A model generated the notes under the pieces. It saw nothing but the letters and a program-made list of their open reading frames with translations. It was not told the origin of the DNA and did no database searches. From Sulfurimicrobium sp031426915 (GTDB lineage Bacteria; Pseudomonadota; Gammaproteobacteria; Burkholderiales; Sulfuricellaceae), in the NCBI GenBank assembly GCA_031426915.1, contig JASJPB010000008.1:38672-102671 (forward strand): 64,000 nt of DNA, given 5' to 3'. Below, one piece after another: positions 52,002 through 59,987 of the stretch. The translations under genes and the position numbers were made by a program. Within the stretch, counting starts at the first letter, position 1. The number at the start of each line of letters is the position of its first letter.

Positions 52002-54089
52002 TCAATCCAGCGCGATATTCAGTTTGATCCACATATTTCTTCCCAGTTCGTTGACCCGGGTGGTCTGGTCGAAGCCGCTGACCATCGCGCCGGCGCGGCT
52101 GATATGTTCGGCGTAGGTCTTGTCGAACAGGTTGTCGATACCGCCGGCGATCAGCATCCCCTTCTTGGGGCGGTATCCCGCATTGAGCGAGAAGATGCCG
52201 AAACCCGGGGTGCGACCGATGTCCTGGCCGACGATGTTGCCCTTGTTGGTGTCGTAGCGGGTTTGTTCCGACACGCCGCGCAGCAGTGCGCCGGCGGACC
52301 AGGTCTTGTTGTCGTAGCCCAGCCCGAGGCGCCCTTCCAGCGGCGGTAATTGAGCCAGCGCAGTGCCATCGGTATCGTTGTCGCCGCGCACGTAGGCCAG
52401 GGTGGCATCGGCTTTCCAGGTGTCGGTGAGGCGGTAGGCAACACCGACTTCGCCGCCCCAGGTGGTGGCGTCCACGTTGCGCACGATGGTGGTGGTTCGG
52501 GTTCCCATGCCGCTCAGGGCGGGTTTGACGTAGTTGGATTGCACCATCAGGTAGTCGTTGATGCTGTTGTAGAAGCCGGAAACCGAAGCAGTAAGTTTGC
52601 CGCTGTTGTAGACCATGCCGACGTCGAGCTGGTTGGTCTTTTCCGGGCGGGAATCGAAGGCGCTCAGGGTGGTGGCGCTTTCCTTGGTGAAGGAGATCAG
52701 CTCCCAGTAATCAGGGAAGCGCTCGGTGTGGCCGAGGCCGGCGTAGAGCGTGGCGGGCACGGCCGCCAGATCATGCTCATAGCGCGCGAAGCCGCTGTTG
52801 AGGGTGGAGTCGCGCTCCTTGTTGGCGGTAGGATTGGCGACCGTGGCGGCTGCCATACCGGTGCCGATGGTCAGGGTGGCGCGCTTGTCCTGGGCGTTCC
52901 AGCTATCGGAGCGCAGGCCGGCGACGACTTTGTCGCGCTCGGCCAGGTAATGGGTCAGTTCGCCGAATACGCCGTAGTTGCGGAAATTGGCGTCCTCGAC
53001 GCGCGCCTTGCTGGTGTAGCTGTCAGCCATCGCGCCCATGCCGGTGCGCAGGGTGTGGATGTTGGACTGGTAATCGACGCCCAGGGTGGCCTTGGTCGCG
53101 TCAGAGAAACGCAGGCCGATGGCGGCGCGCGCGCCGGTGGTCTCGCGGTCAGGGTTGTTGACCATTTTCGCCGCCGTACTGACGACATTGCGCAGGGTGT
53201 AATTGTCCATCACGTGGTCGACGTAGTTGTAATAGGCCTGGGCCTCGACCTTTTCCACCAGCTGGGAGAGATTCCTCTTCTCGAACTTCATGCCCACGTT
53301 CTCGCGCTCGAACTTGGCGCCGTCCATGGTGCGGTCGGCGTAGGCCGCCTGGCCATCGCTGTGGGCACCCGAGAGTTCCAGCCGGGTATTGTTGTCCGGC
53401 GTCCAGCCCACTGCGGCGTTGGTGCTCCAGCGGGTGTAGGCGGAATGCACGGTCTTGCCGCTGCCGTCCTTGTAGTCGTCCGAGTCGGAGCGAGTGCCGG
53501 TGCCCTGGAAGTAGAAGTCTGGCGTGCCGGCGCGTACGTCGGCGACCTGATCGTTACGGCCGAAGCTTCCCGCCGTCAGGCTGCCGTTGAATTTCCAGCC
53601 CGGCTGCTCGAAACGCTTGATGTCGCGTTCGAACAGTACCGTGCCGGCGGAACTGCCCGGCCCATAAAGTACGGACTGCGGGCCCTTGATTACAGTGATG
53701 CGGTCGTAGGATTCGGGGAAGATATAGGCTGTGGGCGGATCCATGCGCATGCCGCAGCCACCCAGGATGTTTTCGCCATCGAGCAGGATGTTGAGGCGCG
53801 AGGCCGCCATGCCGCGAAACACCGGGTCGCCGTCGGTGCCGCCCTTGCGGATCACGGAAAAGCCGGGAATGCTCTTGAGAATGTCCGCCCCGTCATGCGC
53901 CGGCACCGGCTGGCGCGGCGCCTTGGGATCGGTCACCACCACCAGCGGCTGCTCCATCATCGGCGCCGTCACCACCACCTCGCCGAGCCGCGTCGCCTTG
54001 GGTTCGTTCCCGCCCTTGCTCTCGTCCGCCGCAAGCGCCAGGTTGCACGCCAGCAGGCCGGTTACCGGCCCCCACCATAGATGTCGCAT
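52002..54089 (-). CDS. oprC: TonB-dependent copper receptor (OprC/NosA type)
   Basis: This outer-membrane receptor imports copper using TonB energy. The ATG at 54089 follows AAGGGGATAATC and gives 695 residues with a signal peptide. The plug domain contains GLDGENI-like ILLDGENILGGCGMRMDPPTAYIFPESYDRI; GGCGMRMDPP (110-119) is the signature of OprC/NosA copper receptors. The C-terminal barrel ends in an aromatic-poor LNIALD. In denitrifiers such receptors supply copper for N2O reductase; here the neighbours are cytochrome genes. It has its own terminator. Confidence 0.9.
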   Translation of the reverse strand: MRHLWWGPVTGLLACNLALAADESKGGNEPKATRLGEVVVTAPMMEQPLVVVTDPKAPRQPVPAHDGADILKSIPGFSVIRKGGTDGDPVFRGMAASRLNILLDGENILGGCGMRMDPPTAYIFPESYDRITVIKGPQSVLYGPGSSAGTVLFERDIKRFEQPGWKFNGSLTAGSFGRNDQVADVRAGTPDFYFQGTGTRSDSDDYKDGSGKTVHSAYTRWSTNAAVGWTPDNNTRLELSGAHSDGQAAYADRTMDGAKFERENVGMKFEKRNLSQLVEKVEAQAYYNYVDHVMDNYTLRNVVSTAAKMVNNPDRETTGARAAIGLRFSDATKATLGVDYQSNIHTLRTGMGAMADSYTSKARVEDANFRNYGVFGELTHYLAERDKVVAGLRSDSWNAQDKRATLTIGTGMAAATVANPTANKERDSTLNSGFARYEHDLAAVPATLYAGLGHTERFPDYWELISFTKESATTLSAFDSRPEKTNQLDVGMVYNSGKLTASVSGFYNSINDYLMVQSNYVKPALSGMGTRTTTIVRNVDATTWGGEVGVAYRLTDTWKADATLAYVRGDNDTDGTALAQLPPLEGRLGLGYDNKTWSAGALLRGVSEQTRYDTNKGNIVGQDIGRTPGFGIFSLNAGYRPKKGMLIAGGIDNLFDKTYAEHISRAGAMVSGFDQTTRVNELGRNMWIKLNIALD

Positions 54090-54200
54090 GATTATCCCCT
54101 TCAAGCCGAATGCAAAGGCCGTATGCTAACGGTGACGCGGGGATGGAAGAATGTGACATGTTGTCGCAGGGGCTTGCAAGCAGCCGAACGCCGGCCTAAA

Positions 54201-54221
54201 CTAGTCAGCTATCTAGTCAGC
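54201..54221 (+). promoter_or_regulatory. Direct repeat CTAGTCAGC x2 upstream of the antitoxin gene, candidate operator
   Basis: CTAGTCAGC occurs at 54201-54209 and 54213-54221 (12-bp period), 11 bases before the antitoxin ATG and next to its ribosome-binding site AAGGTG. Phd/YefM-type antitoxins repress their own operon by binding repeats at the start. The function is inferred. Confidence 0.45.
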
Positions 54222-54232
54222 AAGGTGATGCC

Positions 54233-54487
54233 ATGAAAACCTGGCCAGTGCAGGATGCCAAGGCGCGTTTCAGCGAGCTTCTGGAGGCGTGCATCAGCGA
54301 GGGGCCGCAGCTGGTGACCCGGCGCGGCACCGAAGCCGCCGTACTGGTGCCGGTCGCCGAGTGGAAGCGCCTGCGCGATGCCGCGCGCCCGTCACTCAAG
54401 GAACTGCTGTTGTCGGACACGGGCCGCGCCGACCTTGAGCTGCCGCCGCGCGGGAACGCGAAACGCAGGCCGCCCGCGGTGCTTTAG
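54233..54487 (+). CDS. Phd/YefM-family antitoxin
   Basis: An 84-residue antitoxin: the N-terminal DNA-binding fold (MKTWPVQDAKARFSELLEACISEGPQLVTRRGTEAAVLVPVAEWKRL) is the Phd/YefM pattern, with a C-terminal tail that would bind the toxin (SLKELLLSDTGRADLELPPR). The ATG is preceded by AAGGTG. It is 3 bases before the PIN toxin gene. The two form a type II pair. Confidence 0.9.
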   Translation: MKTWPVQDAKARFSELLEACISEGPQLVTRRGTEAAVLVPVAEWKRLRDAARPSLKELLLSDTGRADLELPPRGNAKRRPPAVL

Positions 54488-54490
54488 GCG

Positions 54491-54910
54491 ATGTATCTTC
54501 TCGACACCAATGTCGTCTCGGAACTGCGCCGGGTTCGTCCGCACGGCGCGGTGGTGGCGTGGCTGGAAGGCATTGCCGACGCCGATCTCCACCTCTCTGC
54601 CGTGACCCTGGGCGAAATCCAGGCCGGCATCGAGCTCACCCGCGAACAGGACGCCGCCAAGGCGGAAGCCATCGAGGCCTGGGCTGACCAAGTGGCGCAG
54701 ACCTACAATATCCTGCCCATGGATGCGACGGTATTCAGATTGTGGGCGAAGCTGATGCACCGGCAGTCGGACACTGTCTACGAGGACGCCATGATCGCGG
54801 CGACCGCGATGGTGCACAAGCTCACGGTGGTCACCCGCAATGTGCGCGACTTCCAGCGCTTCGAGGTGGCCGTGCTCAATCCCTTCGAACAGTTTGTGCA
54901 GCCCGGATGA
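54491..54910 (+). CDS. PIN-domain ribonuclease toxin (VapC/FitB type)
   Basis: The 139-residue PIN domain has the acidic metal-binding residues Asp5 (LLDTNVVSEL), Glu42 (TLGEIQAGI), Asp99 (YEDAMIAATA) and Asp120 (TRNVRDFQRF). VapC-type toxins cleave tRNA or rRNA. The pairing with a Phd-type antitoxin is seen in the FitAB/VapBC group. The stop codon is embedded in a REP-like hairpin (54902-54928). Confidence 0.9.
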   Translation: MYLLDTNVVSELRRVRPHGAVVAWLEGIADADLHLSAVTLGEIQAGIELTREQDAAKAEAIEAWADQVAQTYNILPMDATVFRLWAKLMHRQSDTVYEDAMIAATAMVHKLTVVTRNVRDFQRFEVAVLNPFEQFVQPG

Positions 54911-54988
54911 AGCGCAGCGCAATCCGGGGGCGCCCGTCAGGGCGCATGGGCGGTGAAAATCCCGGATTCCATTTACATTCCATCCGGG
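54902..54988. repeat. Two REP-like CCCGGAT/ATCCGGG hairpins
   Basis: CCCGGAT at 54902-54908 pairs with ATCCGGG at 54922-54928 around GAAGCGCAGCGCA, the sequence type common as enterobacterial and proteobacterial REP palindromes. A second copy has CCCGGAT at 54961-54967 and ATCCGGG at 54982-54988. They fill the gap between the toxin and the nuclease-like gene. The remainder of the gap to 55077 shows nothing clear. Confidence 0.75.
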
Positions 54989-55077
54989 CTAGGCTTGCTA
55001 GCCGCCAGGCTCGCTACGTGAGCTTGTCTGAAGATTCGTGCTAATCAAGTAAATCCAAATTAGGTCCGATATCAACG

Positions 55078-55965
55078 ATGGCTAAACTAAAGAGTGACCC
55101 AATTGTTCAGCCCGACCTGCTGGAGTACCTCAATTCCTACTCGGACTTCAGCTTTGAACTCGCTGTGCTCAAGATGCTGCGGGAGCGTGGCGTTGAATGC
55201 GAGCATGGTGGCCATTATGAAGATCCCATAACCAACAAGTCTCGTGAGTTTGATATCCGCGCGAGAAAGACGATCAACCGATACCGCATAAGGATGGCTA
55301 TCGAATGCAAGAATATTCGTGAAAACTTCCCGATCCTTATTTCGTGTGTCCCTCGACATGAGCAAGAGAGTTACCATCAAATCGCAGTCGTGTCCGAGCC
55401 AGAGAGTGACTCGATGATGGCTTCTTCAATCCATAGGTCTCGGGCCAGAACTCTGAGTATTCGTGACCAATATAGCCTGTATAAGGCACTTGACCCGGTG
55501 GGGAAGAGTACCGTTCAAGTAGGCCGTGGAACAGACAGTGCAATCTCGGCAAACGATAGCGAGCTATATGAAAAGTGGGGGCAATGCCTTAGCTCGGTCA
55601 AGGAACTCGTAGACAGCGTGTACTGGGACGGAGGCGGAAAAGATCAAGAAAAGGCTTACCTCTCGGCCGTCTTCCCATTCGTCGTCGTCCCTAACGGCAG
55701 GCTCTGGACGGTCTCCTACGACGAAGACGGCAATCGAATATCCGATCCAACACTGAGCGATAGGTGCTCTTGCTTTATTGACAAAGACTATGCGATGGGT
55801 ACCCAACTTGCGAAAGCGCGCATGTGGTTATCGCATGTCGAGATCGTCACATATGACGGTATGCGCTCGTTCGTTGAAAAATACGTCACGACGGAGGAAG
55901 GAATGACTCACATATTCCCTAAAGAGGGTATTACCGAAGCCTACAGGCGCGCAATCAAGTCGTAG
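55078..55965 (+). CDS. Orphan PD-(D/E)XK nuclease-like protein of unknown function
   Basis: A 295-residue protein that I do not recognise. The N-terminal 85 residues fit a restriction-endonuclease-like fold: Glu27 (FELAVLKMLRERGVE), Asp59 (SREFDIRA) and Glu76-x-Lys78 (MAIECKNI) have the PD-(D/E)XK spacing. The rest has no motif, with mixed helix and strand (for example EKAYLSAVFPFVVVPNGRLWTVSYD). It has lower GC and AT-richer codons than its neighbours, lies alone between two toxin-antitoxin pairs, and has no methyltransferase partner. A defence or repair nuclease is a reasonable guess only. Confidence 0.75.
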   Translation: MAKLKSDPIVQPDLLEYLNSYSDFSFELAVLKMLRERGVECEHGGHYEDPITNKSREFDIRARKTINRYRIRMAIECKNIRENFPILISCVPRHEQESYHQIAVVSEPESDSMMASSIHRSRARTLSIRDQYSLYKALDPVGKSTVQVGRGTDSAISANDSELYEKWGQCLSSVKELVDSVYWDGGGKDQEKAYLSAVFPFVVVPNGRLWTVSYDEDGNRISDPTLSDRCSCFIDKDYAMGTQLAKARMWLSHVEIVTYDGMRSFVEKYVTTEEGMTHIFPKEGITEAYRRAIKS

Positions 55966-56072
55966 ACCTAGCAAGGCGACCACCTTCCCGCCGGGGGACA
56001 GACCCCGGTTTTCTATTCTGCCGTCGCGAGCCCCGCGCAAAGAAGCAACGGCCAACGACCTTCCCCGCCGCT

Positions 56073-56312
56073 TCAAACCACCTCATCCCCTTCCCTAACC
56101 GGCAGGTCGGGGACATTTTCCATGATCTCCATAAAACGCTCACGGCTGCCCCGTGCGGCGCGCTCCTTGAAAAAGTTCTCGGTGTTCAATGCCGATACTT
56201 TTTCCGCCACGGCCATCACGATGAACTGGTTCAGCGATGCATTATCTTCCTGTGCCATCTTCTTGGCATAGGCGTGCAGGGAATCCGGGAGACGAAGGGC
56301 GAAGTTAGTCAT
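56073..56312 (-). CDS. Ribbon-helix-helix antitoxin (HicB/CopG-like)
   Basis: A 79-residue protein: FALRLPDSLHAYAKKMAQEDNASLNQFIVMAVAEKVSAL is the ribbon-helix-helix DNA-binding pattern of HicB-like antitoxins, and the acidic C-terminus (FMEIMENVPDLPVREGDEVV) would wrap the toxin. It overlaps the end of the PIN toxin gene by 8 bases and comes after it, so the order is toxin first. Confidence 0.85.
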   Translation of the reverse strand: MTNFALRLPDSLHAYAKKMAQEDNASLNQFIVMAVAEKVSALNTENFFKERAARGSRERFMEIMENVPDLPVREGDEVV

Positions 56313-56742
56313 GTTGGTTCTCCAGATAGGCGAGAAACTGGGATGGCGTCAGCAATTGCGGGGCAAGCCGTGTCATGGCCGCCTTGAAATCGCGGATATT
56401 GAATGTTACCAAGGCGTCGGATTGCCCGTTCATGGCTGTTTCCAGCACCATTTCATCCTTCGGGTCGGAAAGCTGCGGGCGCCATAAGTAGTGAAAGTGC
56501 ACAGGTTGAACCACGGTAGCCAGGGCATCCAGAAAATCATCCACATCCTGCTCGCTAAGTTGGTGGAGTCGCCGAGTTTCCTCTCGCTTGAGGACCGCCT
56601 CATATTCCAGCCAGAGCGGGGGCGACGCCAGAAGCGCGAAACGTCCGTCGAAAGCCTGCCTGAGCAAAGCATGGGATGCGCCCTGCCGGCTAGAAAGCCC
56701 GGCTACGATCAGGTTGGTATCAAAAACCGCCCGTGTCTTCAT
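56305..56742 (-). CDS. Putative PIN-family toxin (COG1569 type)
   Basis: A 145-residue PIN protein with Asp8 (AVFDTNLIVAGL), Glu46 or Glu48 (PPLWLEYEAVLKRE), Asp96 (DPKDEMVLETAM) and a C-terminal TFNIRDF aspartate. The GAS-x-AL and DPKDE features match the putative toxin group COG1569. It is co-transcribed with a ribbon-helix-helix antitoxin. It is probably an RNase of the accessory islet; the target is unknown. Confidence 0.85.
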   Translation of the reverse strand: MKTRAVFDTNLIVAGLSSRQGASHALLRQAFDGRFALLASPPLWLEYEAVLKREETRRLHQLSEQDVDDFLDALATVVQPVHFHYLWRPQLSDPKDEMVLETAMNGQSDALVTFNIRDFKAAMTRLAPQLLTPSQFLAYLENQHD

Positions 56743-56844
56743 GATATCTCCGAAAATATCATGTGCCTAAAGTTTGATCAACCATTACACGAAGATCCGG
56801 CCCTGCAACGTGCACAAAATCTCCGGGGTTCACAGTACTGGCTG

Positions 56845-58026
56845 CTAGCCGAACAGCGGCAACGTCACTTCGCCGCCCGGTGCCGGCGCGAGCTGCTCCC
56901 CCGTCTTGCTCAGGGTCCCCGCCCTCACCCCAAGTAGGCGCAGCTTGCGTTCCAGTTCTACACGCTTGAGGCACTGCCCGGCGCCGCGCCTGATCGCGGT
57001 GGCGTCGGCGGTGGCTTCGGCGAGGGTCACCTCGCGAGTCACAATGCGGAAGTCGTCGAAGCGCAATTTCACGCCTATGGTGCGGGCCAGGTAGCCCTTG
57101 GCCTTGAGGTCGGCGGCGACGCGCTCGCACAGGCGGGTGAAGATGCCGCCCAGGGCTTCGCGGTCGCGGCGCGGGTGCAGGTCCTGCTCGAAGGTGGTCT
57201 CGCGGCTCATGGATTTGGGCTCGCGGAAGGTCACCAGCGGCCGCTCGTCGCGGCCGTGGGCAGCGTCATGCAGCCAGGCGCCGTAGTTGGCGCCGAATTG
57301 TTCCACCAGGAAGCGCGGCTCAGCGGCGGCGAGTTCGCCTATGGTGCGGATGCCCAGGGCTTCCAGGCGGGCGTCGGCCTTGGGGCCGATGCCGTTGATG
57401 CGCTTGGCGGGCAGGGGCCAGATGCGCGCCGGGATGTCGGCTAGGGTCAGGAGGGTCAGGCCGTCGGGCTTCTCCAGGTCGGAGCAGAGCTTGGAGAGCA
57501 ACTTGTTGGGGGTGACGCCGATGGAGCAGCTCAGGCCGGTGGTGGCGCGCACCCTGGCCTTGATGTCGCGCGCGATGGCGCGCACCCCGGCGTGGGGATC
57601 ACCGGCGCTGGCGTCCTGCGCGCCGGGGACGGCGCCGAGATCGAGAAAGATTTCGTCGATGCCGCGATCCTCGATCAAGGGCACGACCTCGGCCACTGCC
57701 GCCTTGAACAGCCGGGAGTATCTGCGGTAGGCGTCGAAATCGGTGGGCAGCAGGATCGCGTCCGGCGCCAAGGCCGCCGCCTTCATCAGCCCCATGCCGG
57801 AATGCACGCCCAGGGCGCGCGCCTCGTAGGTGGCGGTGGTGATGACGCCGCGCCCGGCATAGTCGCGCAGCTTTGCAAAACGGCGGGAGCCGTCGGCAAG
57901 GACAACCGGCTGATGGTTCTGGCGTCCGCCCACCACCATCGGCAGCCCGCGCAGTTCCGGGTAACGCAGCAGTTCGACCGACGCATAGAAGGCGTCCATG
58001 TCGAGATGCGCGAACCATCTCATCAC
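56845..58026 (-). CDS. dinB: DNA polymerase IV (Y family)
   Basis: This translesion polymerase starts at GTG 58026 (MMRWFAHLDMDAFYASVE). Catalytic residues are in HLDMDAFYASVE and DEIFLDL; SIGVTPNKLLSKLCSDLEKP and INGIGPKADARLEALGI (helix-hairpin-helix) follow, with a C-terminal little-finger domain. Between the first two motifs it has about 20 extra residues (QNHQPVVLADGSRRFAKLRDYAG) compared with E. coli DinB. The 393 residues are longer than E. coli (351). No clamp-binding motif was identified with confidence, and no SOS box is seen upstream. A 40-codon ORF overlaps the start. Confidence 0.92.
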   Translation of the reverse strand: MMRWFAHLDMDAFYASVELLRYPELRGLPMVVGGRQNHQPVVLADGSRRFAKLRDYAGRGVITTATYEARALGVHSGMGLMKAAALAPDAILLPTDFDAYRRYSRLFKAAVAEVVPLIEDRGIDEIFLDLGAVPGAQDASAGDPHAGVRAIARDIKARVRATTGLSCSIGVTPNKLLSKLCSDLEKPDGLTLLTLADIPARIWPLPAKRINGIGPKADARLEALGIRTIGELAAAEPRFLVEQFGANYGAWLHDAAHGRDERPLVTFREPKSMSRETTFEQDLHPRRDREALGGIFTRLCERVAADLKAKGYLARTIGVKLRFDDFRIVTREVTLAEATADATAIRRGAGQCLKRVELERKLRLLGVRAGTLSKTGEQLAPAPGGEVTLPLFG

Positions 58027-58145
58027 GGCCGCCCTGGCCCCACCTCCCTCATGCGCGCCGCCAGGTTCACCGCCACCACCTTGGAAAAGCCGATGAGCTC
58101 TGCGATGCGCGGTTTGGCAAGGTGCTTGCTGTTGGGTGTCGGCAT
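58023..58145 (-). CDS. Small ORF of 40 codons overlapping the dinB start
   Basis: From the ATG at 58145 a 40-residue frame (MPTPNSKHLAKPRIAELIGF..., ending GPGRP) runs to a TGA that overlaps the dinB GTG (GTGATG). It is basic and partly helical. I recognise no family. No strong ribosome-binding site is visible. It may be a real leader peptide that couples translation to dinB, or chance. The 91 bases upstream have no other gene and presumably hold the dinB promoter. Confidence 0.3.
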   Translation of the reverse strand: MPTPNSKHLAKPRIAELIGFSKVVAVNLAARMREVGPGRP

Positions 58146-58236
58146 AATGGGCTACTCAGGTTATCGTTCGGAAACCATGATAGTGTTCCAAAGGAAACCT
58201 GTCAAAGGGCGAACGCCGCTTCCCGCGCCCTGGTGT

Positions 58237-58641
58237 TTACTTGGCCAGCGTCACGAATGCCAGTTTGTTGATGCCGGCGCGGTTCACCGCCGCCATGACC
58301 TGGGCCACCCTTCCGTAGCGCACGTTTTCGTCGGCATGGAGCTGGACGTTCAGTTGCGGGTTGGCCGCGCGCATTTTGACCAGTTCCGGCTCCAGGGAGT
58401 CGAAGTGGATCGGGCGCTGGTCGATGTGCACCGTACCCTGGAGGTTGATGGCCAGCTGTACCGTCTGGGTTTGGGTGAGTGGCGCCACCGTGGCGGTCTT
58501 GGGTAGATCCACCTTGACCGCCTGCATCAGCAGCGGGGCGGTGACAATGAACACGATCAGCAGCACCAGCATCACGTCCACCAGCGGCGTGACGTTGATG
58601 TCCGCCATGGCTGTGTGCTCGGAAGATGTTCGCATAGCCAT
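58237..58641 (-). CDS. exbD: ExbD/TolR biopolymer transport protein
   Basis: A 134-residue inner-membrane protein with one N-terminal helix (INVTPLVDVMLVLLIVFIVTAPLL) carrying the conserved Asp that takes part in proton coupling, then a periplasmic domain (VQLAINLQGTVHIDQRPI). With ExbB it uses the proton gradient to energise TonB. It is the last gene of the TonB operon, 9 bases after exbB. It is assigned ExbD instead of TolR because tonB is adjacent. Confidence 0.92.
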   Translation of the reverse strand: MAMRTSSEHTAMADINVTPLVDVMLVLLIVFIVTAPLLMQAVKVDLPKTATVAPLTQTQTVQLAINLQGTVHIDQRPIHFDSLEPELVKMRAANPQLNVQLHADENVRYGRVAQVMAAVNRAGINKLAFVTLAK

Positions 58642-58650
58642 GATAGCCTC

Positions 58651-59307
58651 CTATTTGGTGCCGAAATCCGATTTGAGCGCCAGGTGCAGGAAATCGTCGG
58701 CGAAGGCTTCCAGCTCGGCCACCTGCAGCCGCACCTGGCGCAGGCCGTAGTTGTAGGCCAGCACGGCGGGGATGGCGGTGGCGATGCCGATGGCGGTGGC
58801 GATCAGGGCTTCGCCGATCGGTCCGGCCACCACATCGAGCCCGGCGGAGCCGGTACTGCCGATGTCCTGCAGCGCGTGCATGATGCCCCATACCGTGCCG
58901 AACAGGCCCACGAAAGGCGAGGTCGAGCCGACGCTGGCGAGGACCATCAGGCCGCTTTCCAGTCGGTGCTGCTCCTTCTGCACCTGGGCGCGCAGGCGGC
59001 GTTCCAGCACGGTGTGCTTGTCGCCGCTGTTCTGCAGGCTGTGCTCGCCGTCCTCGCGCAGGTCACGCAGGGCTTCGAAACCGGCCTGGCACAGCCGCGC
59101 CAGGGTACCCTCGGCTTTGAGCGCGGCATTGCCCGCTTCTCCCAGATTGCGGGCGTCCCAGAAGGCCTTGGCAAAAGCGCTGTTCTGCCGCGCCAGCTGC
59201 CATTGCAGCCAGCCCTTCATCACGATCAGCGTCCACGATGCCACGGAGAACGCAATCAACAGCCACAGGGTTGCGGCCACGATGGCCGAGGTCGTATGTC
59301 CGAACAT
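58651..59307 (-). CDS. exbB: ExbB/TolQ/MotA-type proton channel protein
   Basis: A 218-residue protein with three transmembrane segments: near 8-30, near 118-150 (LASVGSTSPFVGLFGTVWGIMHAL) and near 163-185 (GEALIATAIGIATAIPAVLAYN). These regions contain the conserved GLFGTVWGIM and GEALIATAIGI motifs of ExbB. It lies between tonB and exbD with 9-base gaps. It forms the energising complex with TonB and ExbD. Confidence 0.93.
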   Translation of the reverse strand: MFGHTTSAIVAATLWLLIAFSVASWTLIVMKGWLQWQLARQNSAFAKAFWDARNLGEAGNAALKAEGTLARLCQAGFEALRDLREDGEHSLQNSGDKHTVLERRLRAQVQKEQHRLESGLMVLASVGSTSPFVGLFGTVWGIMHALQDIGSTGSAGLDVVAGPIGEALIATAIGIATAIPAVLAYNYGLRQVRLQVAELEAFADDFLHLALKSDFGTK

Positions 59308-59316
59308 GAATAATCC

Positions 59317-59970
59317 TCAGTTTTCCAGTTTGAATACAATTGGCACTTCCACCCAGGCCATCAACATCTGGTTGCCCTTGCGCGCGGGTACGAAGCGCCA
59401 TTTCCTGACTGCTTCCAGCGCGGCCTGGTCGAGCAAATCCGAGCCGCTGCTGGCTTTCATTTCCACCCGGCTGCACGAGCCGTCGGTCTGTACTTCCGCG
59501 CGTACCAACACCCTGCCCTCGATGCCGCGCCGGCGCGCGGCCAGAGGATAGGCCGGAGGCGGATTGTTGAGATACGCGGCGTTGAAGCGGGGTGCTTCCA
59601 GCACCGGCTCAGGGATACTTTTTGCCGGGGCCTCCGGAGCCGGTGGCGGCGCGGGCGCGGGCGCGGGCGGCGGCGCCATGGCGACTGGTTCCTGCGCCGG
59701 CTCCGGTTGCGGCGGGAGCAGCGGGCGCGGTGCGGGTTCGGCTTGACGCTGGATCTTCGGCTTGGGCTCGGGTTTGGGAGGCTCGGGCGGTTGCGGCACG
59801 ACTTTGGGCGGCGGCGGTGGTGGTGCCAGCAGCGCCACCTCGATCACCGGCAGCGGTCTGGGCGGCTCGATATCGGCGCGCAGATTGCTCAGGCCATACC
59901 AGGCTCCGGCGTGGGCAAGCATCACCAAGCCCATGACTGGCAGCCATTTTGTTGCATTCCTTTTTTCCAT
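59317..59970 (-). CDS. tonB: Energy transducer TonB
   Basis: A 217-residue TonB: an N-terminal helix with the SxxxH-like anchor (MGLVMLAHAGAWYGLS), a long proline-rich span (PPPPPPKVVPQPPEPPKPEPKPK... to about residue 125) that crosses the periplasm, and a C-terminal domain (YPLAARRRGIEGRVLVRAEVQTDGSC...WRFVPARK) with the YP motif that binds receptor TonB boxes. The C-terminal domain ends in VEVPIVFKLEN. It is directly upstream of exbB and downstream of the thioredoxin-like gene. Confidence 0.94.
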   Translation of the reverse strand: MEKRNATKWLPVMGLVMLAHAGAWYGLSNLRADIEPPRPLPVIEVALLAPPPPPPKVVPQPPEPPKPEPKPKIQRQAEPAPRPLLPPQPEPAQEPVAMAPPPAPAPAPPPAPEAPAKSIPEPVLEAPRFNAAYLNNPPPAYPLAARRRGIEGRVLVRAEVQTDGSCSRVEMKASSGSDLLDQAALEAVRKWRFVPARKGNQMLMAWVEVPIVFKLEN

Positions 59971-59987
59971 CGCTAGCCTGAATAATC

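Noticed and set aside
52350..54080. 576-codon open frame antisense to the copper receptor
   Set aside because: It mirrors the receptor's codon phase in GC-rich DNA, has no family signature, and the receptor has clear motifs.
58146..58236. SOS (LexA) box before dinB
   Set aside because: No CTGT-N8-ACAG pattern found; the GGAAAC/GTTCC half-repeats do not fit the known consensus.
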